Positions 58,210-64,000 of a stretch of 64,000 bases of DNA are shown here, one piece after another; the first letter of the stretch is position 1; each line of letters starts with the position of its first letter. The notes beneath the pieces are model-generated. The model ran no database searches and had not been told where the DNA came from. It worked only from the letters and a program-made list of their open reading frames with translations. Both the position numbers and the translations under genes were made by a program. Origin of the DNA: Bacillus sp. SD075. GTDB lineage: Bacteria; Bacillota; Bacilli; Bacillales; DSM-1321. The stretch covers positions 57,109 through 121,108 of the forward strand of contig NZ_JADILK010000012.1 of NCBI RefSeq assembly GCF_017355165.1, written 5' to 3'.

Positions 58210-59388
58210 TTAAGCCAATAATTCAAATACTCCAGCAGCACCCATTCCGCCGCCGATACACATTGTCACGACTCCGAACTGTTGGTTTCTGCGCTTCATT
58301 TCATGAAGCAGGCTTAATGTCAATTTTGCTCCTGAGCATCCTAGTGGATGGCCTAAGGCAATGGCTCCGCCATTCACATTGACAATCTCTTCGTTCAATC
58401 CGAGCTCACGAATGATTTGAATGGATTGGGAAGCAAAGGCTTCATTCAATTCAAATAAACCAATATCGGATAACTCAAGGCCCGCTAGCTTCAAAGCTTT
58501 TGGAATGGCCGCAATCGGTCCGATGCCCATAATTTCTGGCGGTACCCCTGCTACAGCGAAAGAACGGAACTTACCCATCGGTTTCAATCCTAATGAAGAG
58601 GCCTTTTCCCCATCCATGACCATGACCGCGGCTGCACCATCACTCGTTTGTGATGAATTCCCCGCTGTTACGGATCCTGTAACGGAGAATGCAGGTCTTA
58701 ATTTTTTTAGCACTTCAGCAGTCGTTCCTGGACGAACGCCCTCATCCTGTGTAAAAGTAAATGATTTTTCCTGTAGCTTAAGATCTGGTCCCACTGAACG
58801 AAGGGTTACTTCAACCGGCACGATCTCATCCGAAAACTTTCCTTCTGCAATGGCCTTAGCCGCCCTTTGGTGACTTCTAACAGAAAATGCATCTTGATCG
58901 TCACGGGAAATGCCGTATTTTTTTGCAACGGCTTCAGCTGTGTGACCCATACCCATATAATATTCCGGTGCCGTTTCCGCAAGTCTTGCGTTCGGACGCG
59001 TTACATGGCCCATCATTGGCAAAAGGCTCATGGATTCCGCTCCACCTGCGATGACTGTATCACTTTGGCCGAGCATGATCCTTTCCGCCCCATAAGCGAT
59101 ACTTTGCAGCCCGCTTGAACAGTAACGATTAATCGTTATGGCCGGTACGGTATAAGGCAATCCTGCCAAAGCTCCAATGTTACGCGCCATGTTCAATCCT
59201 TGCTCCGCTTCAGGCATTGCACAACCGATAATCAGGTCATCTATGGTGCCTTCATAATTCCCTGCACGCTTTAACGTTTCCTTTACAACAAGAGCCCCTA
59301 AATCATCAGGACGCACACTAGCAAGAGAACCTTTTTTCGCTCTTCCTACCGGAGTCCTTGCTCCAGCTACTATTACCGCTTCTTTCAT
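58210..59388 (-). CDS. fadA: Acetyl-CoA C-acyltransferase (3-ketoacyl-CoA thiolase, FadA)
   Basis: A 392-residue thiolase that cleaves 3-ketoacyl-CoA. The acyl-binding Cys is in NRYCSSGLQSIAYG near residue 90, GGAIALGHPLGCSGAK near residue 345 holds the His, and VVTMCIGGGMGAAGVFEL the second Cys. It lies about 72 nt downstream of fadN. Confidence 0.96.
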   Translation of the reverse strand: MKEAVIVAGARTPVGRAKKGSLASVRPDDLGALVVKETLKRAGNYEGTIDDLIIGCAMPEAEQGLNMARNIGALAGLPYTVPAITINRYCSSGLQSIAYGAERIMLGQSDTVIAGGAESMSLLPMMGHVTRPNARLAETAPEYYMGMGHTAEAVAKKYGISRDDQDAFSVRSHQRAAKAIAEGKFSDEIVPVEVTLRSVGPDLKLQEKSFTFTQDEGVRPGTTAEVLKKLRPAFSVTGSVTAGNSSQTSDGAAAVMVMDGEKASSLGLKPMGKFRSFAVAGVPPEIMGIGPIAAIPKALKLAGLELSDIGLFELNEAFASQSIQIIRELGLNEEIVNVNGGAIALGHPLGCSGAKLTLSLLHEMKRRNQQFGVVTMCIGGGMGAAGVFELLA

Positions 59389-59460
59389 GAGGATCCCCCT
59401 TACTCATTTTTAAGCTATCGATCTATTAATCTATGTTTTGGCCATTTCTTCATCTATTCA

Positions 59461-61851
59461 TCAATTACGGAGTGGTTTGCCTTTAATAAGCATGTGCTGC
59501 ATCCTTGCCTGGGACTTCGGAGTCGAAATCAGTTTTAGGAATGCCTGTTTTTCTAAGTTCAAGATATACTGTTCATCTACTTCCGTGCCAAATGGGAGTT
59601 TTCCCCCTGCAAGGACGTATGCAAGCTCTTTGGCTATGACAAGGTCATGATCTGATAAGAATCCTGAAAGGCGCATGGATTCAGCCCCCAAAAGAAGTGC
59701 GGCATATCCCGTTTCACCAACGACAGGGATCTTTGTGCGGGCTGGAGCGGTATAACCTTGTTCATGCATGGAAAGTACCGCCTGTTTCGCATCGTATAGC
59801 TGATGATCCGCATTCACGCTTATTCCATCGGACGAATTAAGGAAATCATTCCCTCTCGCTTCCTCAGCCGAGGTTGAAACTTTTGCCATCGCGACTGTTT
59901 CAAATACTTGGTTGGCCACTTTCTGTAAGTCGAAGTCGACGCCCTTCGGCATATTCCTTAACGTCTTCACATAAAGTTCCTTAGTCCCGCCGCCGCCTGG
60001 TATCAAGCCTACACCAGCTTCCACTAGTCCCATATACGTTTCAGTCGTTGCCTGAATGCGTGCAGCCGGAAGAGATACTTCAGCACCCCCGCCAAGTGTC
60101 ATATTAAACGGGGCAACCACTACAGGAACTGCACTGTACTTGATTTTAAGCATCGCCTTTTGGAATTGGCTGATGACCATATCGAGTTCAAAAATATTGT
60201 CATCTTGTGCTTCCATCAGCATCATCGCTATATTAGCCCCTACACAGAAATTCTTTCCTTGGTTTCCGATGACCAGGCCTTTGAAATTCGCTTCCGCTTC
60301 TTCGACAGCCGCATTGATCATTTGTATGATATCCAGACCGATTGCATTATTCGGTGAAGTGAATTCAAGAAGAGCCACTCCATCGCCGATATCCATCAAG
60401 CTTGCACCACTGTTTTTCTTGATTACGCCCTTTTGCTTCTTGATCGCTTTCAGATTGATCACTTTAGGATTTTCGACACGTTCTTTATATCCACCATTAT
60501 CATAATAGTGAACGATGCCATTTTCTTCTTTATAGAAAGAAGTGATGCCTTTAGCCAGCATATCCTTCACCCATTGCGGAACAGTGATGCCTTCTGCTCC
60601 CATTCGGGCTACCGATTTTTCCACACCTATCGCATCCCAGGTTTCAAAAGGACCTGTGGACCATCCGAATCCCCATTTCATCGCTTGATCGATCGCCACG
60701 ATGTCATCCGCTATGTCCCCAAGCAGCTGGGCAGAATACACAAGCGCCGGATTCAGAACATTCCAAAGTAATTGGCCGGCACGGTCTTCGCTATAAACAA
60801 GCGCTTTCATTTTATTTTCCAAGCCCTTAGCCTGTTTAGCCATTTCGATTGAAGGCGTTTTTAATCTTTTTCTTGCATCATATTCAAGGGTTTCGGGATT
60901 CAGTTCAAGGATTTCCTTGCCCTTTTTCAAGAAAAACCCTTGGCCTGACTTGCTTCCAAGCCACCCATTCTTAAGCATTTCATTCATGAAATCAGGTAAT
61001 TTGAAAACGTCTTTTTCTTCTCCATCCACCTGGTCATATACGTTTCTGGCAACATGTGCGAAGGTATCCAATCCAACAACATCAAGTGTACGGAAAGTCG
61101 CGCTAGTTGCCCTTCCTATCAACGGACCTGTAACTGAATCGACCTCACCAACACTGTATCCGCCTTTTTGCATTTCCCGCAGAGTGACCAATAAACCATA
61201 GGTTCCTATACGGTTTGCGATGAAGTTAGGGGTATCCTTGGCTTCGACGACACCTTTTCCCAGTACATCTTCGCCGAATCGTTTCATGTATTCGAGCACT
61301 TCTGGTGAAGTTGCTTTAGTAGGGATGATCTCCAACAATTTAAGATAACGCGGCGGATTGAAGAAATGTGTTCCCAGGAAGTGTTTTTGAAAGTCCGCCG
61401 AACGTCCTTCTGCCATCGCTTCGATTGAAATTCCAGATGTATTCGATGAAACGATGCTCCCTGGTCTACGATGCCGATCAACCTGGGCAAACAAACTTTG
61501 CTTAACTTCAAGTTTCTCAACGACCACTTCGATGATCCAATCGACATCCTTTAAACGACTTATATCATCTTCCAGGTTTCCCGCCTCGATCAACGCAATG
61601 TTTCCCTTAGCCGAAAGCGGAGCTGGTTTCTGTTTTAAAAGTTTCGTAATCGCAGTTTGGCTGATGCGGTTACGCACTTGCTTATTATCTAATGTCAGTC
61701 CCTTTTTCTTTTCATCCTCAGTGAGCTCACGAGGTAAAATATCCAATAATAAAGTCGGAATGCCGATGTTAGCAAGGTGTGCAGCAATCCCTGATCCCAT
61801 AACTCCTGACCCTAGAACAGCAGCCTTTCGAATTTGTCGAACCAAGTTCAT
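59461..61851 (-). CDS. fadN: 3-hydroxyacyl-CoA dehydrogenase / enoyl-CoA hydratase (FadN)
   Basis: A bifunctional beta-oxidation enzyme of about 796 residues. NAD site AAVLGSGVMGSGIAAHLANIG at the N-terminus, catalytic GTHFFNPPRYLKLLE near residue 150, second dehydrogenase domain near 300-470, and a hydratase-like domain at the C-terminus (GLVIGNQGKNFCVGANIAMML; PVVVAPFNMTLGGGAEVSL; LVEAGVGLIPGGGGTKEL). The ATG at 61851 is very close to its GGGGG site (2-3 nt); TTG two codons later has better spacing. A FadR box lies upstream. Confidence 0.94.
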   Translation of the reverse strand: MNLVRQIRKAAVLGSGVMGSGIAAHLANIGIPTLLLDILPRELTEDEKKKGLTLDNKQVRNRISQTAITKLLKQKPAPLSAKGNIALIEAGNLEDDISRLKDVDWIIEVVVEKLEVKQSLFAQVDRHRRPGSIVSSNTSGISIEAMAEGRSADFQKHFLGTHFFNPPRYLKLLEIIPTKATSPEVLEYMKRFGEDVLGKGVVEAKDTPNFIANRIGTYGLLVTLREMQKGGYSVGEVDSVTGPLIGRATSATFRTLDVVGLDTFAHVARNVYDQVDGEEKDVFKLPDFMNEMLKNGWLGSKSGQGFFLKKGKEILELNPETLEYDARKRLKTPSIEMAKQAKGLENKMKALVYSEDRAGQLLWNVLNPALVYSAQLLGDIADDIVAIDQAMKWGFGWSTGPFETWDAIGVEKSVARMGAEGITVPQWVKDMLAKGITSFYKEENGIVHYYDNGGYKERVENPKVINLKAIKKQKGVIKKNSGASLMDIGDGVALLEFTSPNNAIGLDIIQMINAAVEEAEANFKGLVIGNQGKNFCVGANIAMMLMEAQDDNIFELDMVISQFQKAMLKIKYSAVPVVVAPFNMTLGGGAEVSLPAARIQATTETYMGLVEAGVGLIPGGGGTKELYVKTLRNMPKGVDFDLQKVANQVFETVAMAKVSTSAEEARGNDFLNSSDGISVNADHQLYDAKQAVLSMHEQGYTAPARTKIPVVGETGYAALLLGAESMRLSGFLSDHDLVIAKELAYVLAGGKLPFGTEVDEQYILNLEKQAFLKLISTPKSQARMQHMLIKGKPLRN

Positions 61852-61870
61852 ATCCCCCTTACACAATTTA

Positions 61871-61890
61871 TTGAATGAATGTTCATTCAT
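61871..61890. promoter_or_regulatory. FadR-type operator upstream of fadN
   Basis: TGAATGA-ATGT-TCATTCA (61872-61889), an exact 7-bp inverted repeat matching the Bacillus FadR (TetR family) box. It lies about 20 nt upstream of the fadN start codon, as expected for repression relieved by long-chain acyl-CoA. Confidence 0.85.
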
Positions 61891-62054
61891 TTTTAATCCA
61901 AAAAAATTTTGAATATTTTTTCTTATTACTAATATAGAATATATTTGGAAATTCCGCAATGATTAATACAGGAAAAAAATTTTTTTCTCCGAGTTCTTTA
62001 GGTTATTTCTCGTCCATTCAGTAAAAAATAACCGGGCAGGAGGTGACTTGTATA

Positions 62055-62186
62055 ATGAAGCGTAAAAATAATCCATCTAAAGCAGCCGTAAGCGCAGCAA
62101 GCGTTAAAGGCAATGCCGGACCTGGCGCTGAACGTCAACATGGAATCAATAAAGTGAACAGCCAGAACAATCAGTTCAAAAGATAA
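62055..62186 (+). CDS. yuzL: YuzL family small protein
   Basis: A 43-residue protein starting MKRKNNPSKAAVSAASVKGNAGP and ending in an Asn/Gln/Lys-rich tail. The KNPSKAAxSAASVKGNAGP block is typical of YuzL of Bacillus. It is highly hydrophilic; the role is unknown, and a spore-associated role is possible from the small, basic nature (inference). It has a GGAGGTG site. It sits between fadN and the proline dehydrogenase gene, as in B. subtilis. Confidence 0.85.
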   Translation: MKRKNNPSKAAVSAASVKGNAGPGAERQHGINKVNSQNNQFKR

Positions 62187-62200
62187 TCCTTCTTAATTTG

Positions 62201-62236
62201 AGATGCCGTTCCTTCTCCGGAGCGGCTTTCTATTTC
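62201..62236 (+). terminator. Terminator of yuzL
   Basis: GCCGTTCC (62205-62212) pairs with GGAGCGGC (62219-62226) with one G-T pair, then tttctatttctt. It touches the stop codon of the convergent gene at 62230. Confidence 0.65.
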
Positions 62237-63147
62237 TTGAATAGGCCTTTTAAAACGAAAGCAATATTGGCCGGTCTCTCCGCAAGGCGACGCATGAAAT
62301 ATCCATACCAATCCGTACCATATGGAACATACACCCTTACCTTGTATCCTTCTTTTGCAAGTTCAAGCTGCTTTTCATTGCGGATGCCATATAACATTTG
62401 AAATTCAAATCGATCCTGGGGAATTCCCTGTTCTTTGACCAATTGCCTCGTATAATCAATGATTTTATCATCATGTGTGGCGACGGCTGTGTAATTTCCA
62501 TTTTGCATATGCTTCTTGATGATTTTCTTGAAATTCTCATCCACATCTTTTTTCTCGGGAAAAGCCACTTCCCTTGGTTCTTTATAAGCCCCTTTAACAA
62601 GTCTTAGATTCGGATGGTATGCATCCAGCTCCCCAATATCCTTCTCAGTCCGATACAGATAAGCTTGGATAACAGTCCCCAATTCATTATATTCAGACTT
62701 TAGCTTTTTGAATACATCCAAAGTCGGCTGACAGCGCGGAAAATCTTCCATATCAAGCGTCACGAAAACACGATGGGCTTCAGCTTCATCTAAGATTCTC
62801 CGCATGTTATTCATTGCGACTCGTTCGGACACATCCAAGCCCATCGAGGTCAGCTTCAGGGATAACTGTGAATCCAGTTCATTTGTGCCAATCATCTGGA
62901 TAGCCTCGATGCACTCATCCGCCATCTTCCCTGCTTCTTTTTCATCTTCAATGAATTCGCCTAAATAATCAATGGTGACAGCAAGCCCTTTCCGGTTAAG
63001 ATCTGCAATCACTTCACATGCCAGGTCCAAGGATTCTCCTGCAACGAAACGTGATGCCCCAAATCGCAGCCCGTATTTTTTCGCTGCCTTAGTCATGCTT
63101 TTATTCTTTGATAAAAAAAGGAATAGGTTTTTCAATATTCTTTCCAT
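62230..63147 (-). CDS. fadM: Proline dehydrogenase family protein (FadM/YusM-like)
   Basis: A 305-residue (beta-alpha)8 flavoprotein like PutA/PutB proline dehydrogenases. FAD/substrate motifs are present: NLRLVKGAYKEPREVAF, RFEFQMLYGIR and, near the end, VYVPYGTDWYGYFMRRLAERPANIAF. It should oxidise L-proline to pyrroline-5-carboxylate and pass electrons to the membrane. The ATG at 63147 has GGAGGGG about 7 nt upstream; the frame extends to 63186. The gene lies beside the fad genes, which gives it its fadM name in B. subtilis. Confidence 0.9.
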   Translation of the reverse strand: MERILKNLFLFLSKNKSMTKAAKKYGLRFGASRFVAGESLDLACEVIADLNRKGLAVTIDYLGEFIEDEKEAGKMADECIEAIQMIGTNELDSQLSLKLTSMGLDVSERVAMNNMRRILDEAEAHRVFVTLDMEDFPRCQPTLDVFKKLKSEYNELGTVIQAYLYRTEKDIGELDAYHPNLRLVKGAYKEPREVAFPEKKDVDENFKKIIKKHMQNGNYTAVATHDDKIIDYTRQLVKEQGIPQDRFEFQMLYGIRNEKQLELAKEGYKVRVYVPYGTDWYGYFMRRLAERPANIAFVLKGLFKK

Positions 63148-63295
63148 CTGCATTCCCCTCCAAATCATTTTGGAAAATAGATGCACAAGATTATTTTACC
63201 ATTTAATTCATTTTTCAGATATTTGAAACCAAGAATAAAAAAAGTCATGAAGGGAAAATTAAGTTCGTTTAAAGAGAACTTAAGGAGGTAGAAGG

Positions 63296-63574
63296 ATGGA
63301 ACAGCAAAATTCGTTTAACAGCCAACAGCAGTCCACCGGCTTTATGAAGCAGCCGCCGGAAATGGTTTCGGTGAAAGATAGCTTATACTTAACCGATATG
63401 CTTGCATGGAATCTGAATGCGGTTAAAAAAGCACATTTTTTTGCCACACAATGCAAGGACCCGCAAATCATTGATGCATTAAATCGGTGCGGTCTCATGC
63501 ATCAACGCCATTACGATACCATCTTGAAACATTTGAACCCGGACCAAGTTCAGGGTCAACAACAATACCAGTAA
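63296..63574 (+). CDS. yusN: CotF-like spore coat protein (YusN-type)
   Basis: A 92-residue protein with a Gln/Asn-rich N- and C-terminus and a helical core VSVKDSLYLTDMLAWNLNAVKKAHFFATQCKDPQIIDALNRCGLMHQRHYDTIL, a CotF-type ferritin-like helical domain of spore coat proteins. It has a strong AAGGAGG site. A second CotF-like gene follows 13 nt later, so both are one transcript, probably sporulation controlled. Confidence 0.82.
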   Translation: MEQQNSFNSQQQSTGFMKQPPEMVSVKDSLYLTDMLAWNLNAVKKAHFFATQCKDPQIIDALNRCGLMHQRHYDTILKHLNPDQVQGQQQYQ

Positions 63575-63587
63575 AGGAGGGTTCCTG

Positions 63588-63923
63588 ATGCCCAATGAAA
63601 ACAAAGTCCAAAATCCAGAATCTCCCGTGGCAAAGACACCGCAGATGAATGACAGGGATTTTATTAATGATATGCTAACAACTGAAAAGTACTTTTGTAA
63701 TTCCCTTTCCGTGGCCCTGCATGAAATGAGTAACCAAGCATTATTCCAAGACATTTTCTCCATTTCCAAAGAAAATCAGGAGATGCAGCGAGAACTCTTT
63801 AACCTTATGTTCGAAAAAGGCTGGTATAGTTTAGAAAAGGCGCAAGCTACCAGCTTAAGCCAATCGTATCAACAATTTTCAGGTTATAAAAATCAATTTC
63901 CATCTGGAACGAACATTCAATAA
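63588..63923 (+). CDS. CotF-like spore coat protein
   Basis: A 111-residue protein with the CotF-like core DRDFINDMLTTEKYFCNSLSVALHEMSNQALFQDIFSISKENQEMQRELFNLMFEKGWYSLEKA. It is about the length of one CotF domain; the N-terminal 20 residues are Pro/Asn-rich. RBS AAAGGAGGG. It is a diverged tandem partner of the preceding gene and may form a heteromer with it (inference). Confidence 0.82.
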   Translation: MPNENKVQNPESPVAKTPQMNDRDFINDMLTTEKYFCNSLSVALHEMSNQALFQDIFSISKENQEMQRELFNLMFEKGWYSLEKAQATSLSQSYQQFSGYKNQFPSGTNIQ

Positions 63924-63975
63924 GCTAACATTCAGGTGGGCTTTATTCTGCTCCTTTTGTTTTTTTGCTACAAAT

Positions 63976-64000
63976 AAAGCCGGCCCATGGAGGGCCGGCT
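63976..64000 (+). terminator. Terminator hairpin cut by the window end
   Basis: AGCCGGCCC (63978-63986) pairs with GGGCCGGCT (63992-64000), 5-nt loop. The T-run would lie beyond the window. Confidence 0.65.

Noticed and set aside
60056..60505. Plus-strand open frame of 149 codons
   Set aside because: Antisense to fadN; shadow frame.

Overview
The window is a chromosomal stretch from a low-to-moderate GC, endospore-forming Bacillaceae. Evidence for this is the bacilli-type gene content (Mrp antiporter, SufCDSUB, YutM/YuzB/YuzD, sporulation genes lytH, yunB, yutH and CotF-like coat proteins), strong AGGAGG-type ribosome binding sites, frequent TTG/GTG starts and SAM-I riboswitches. Gene order closely follows the Bacillus subtilis yuf-mrp-yui-yum-yut-yun-suf-met-yus segment, with local insertions and losses. 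A relative of Bacillus/Peribacillus is likely, but the species cannot be fixed from sequence alone.

Layout. Positions 1-578 hold the end of a class A or B penicillin-binding protein. Positions 615-7227 hold a YufK-like membrane protein and the complete seven-gene mrpABCDEFG Na+(K+)/H+ antiporter operon. A frameshifted MOSC-domain gene (7278-7995) and a YuxO-like thioesterase follow. Positions 8610-12253 carry a four-gene minus-strand operon: stand-alone GTP cyclohydrolase II, RibD, an FAD-dependent monooxygenase and a HAD phosphatase. It has its own near-consensus promoter and a palindrome at the start of transcription. It lacks RibB, RibE and RibH and has no FMN riboswitch, and it is the best candidate in the window for an undescribed pathway.

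Positions 12422-20870 hold the yui/yum block: PepA, YuiD, a BtuF-like protein without a signal peptide, YuiC, YuiB, a Nudix hydrolase, NDH-2 with a Rex-like operator, and ferredoxin-NADP reductase. Positions 20870-23180 are a decay zone with two pseudogenes (an NmrA-like NAD(P)-binding protein and DUF2225) and repeat copies. Positions 21739-25595 also hold Fe-S and thiol helper genes (yutM, yuzB, yutJ, yuzD, yutI). Positions 25790-29087 are the hom-thrC-thrB operon.

Positions 29279-43163 include an L,D-transpeptidase, the yutH-yutG-yutF-yutE-yutD-yutC genes, lipA, sporulation genes lytH and yunB, an HD-GYP protein and yunC-yunF. Positions 43358-48560 are sufCDSUB. Positions 48561-49889 have no intact convincing gene but hold a repeat copy, a transposase remnant and strong hairpins. 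Positions 49890-54334 are methionine uptake (metNPQ) and metY, each behind a SAM-I riboswitch. Positions 54475-56081 hold yusE, yusF, gcvH and yusI. Positions 56349-61890 are the FadR-type beta-oxidation operon fadN-fadA-fadE. Positions 62055-63923 hold yuzL, a proline dehydrogenase and two tandem CotF-like coat proteins.

Common threads are iron-sulfur, lipoyl and thiol chemistry (suf, yutM, yutI, lipA, gcvH), respiratory redox (ndh, yutJ, yumC), and sulfur amino acid metabolism. A family of about 80-125 bp structured intergenic repeats occurs in at least five copies of different decay state.
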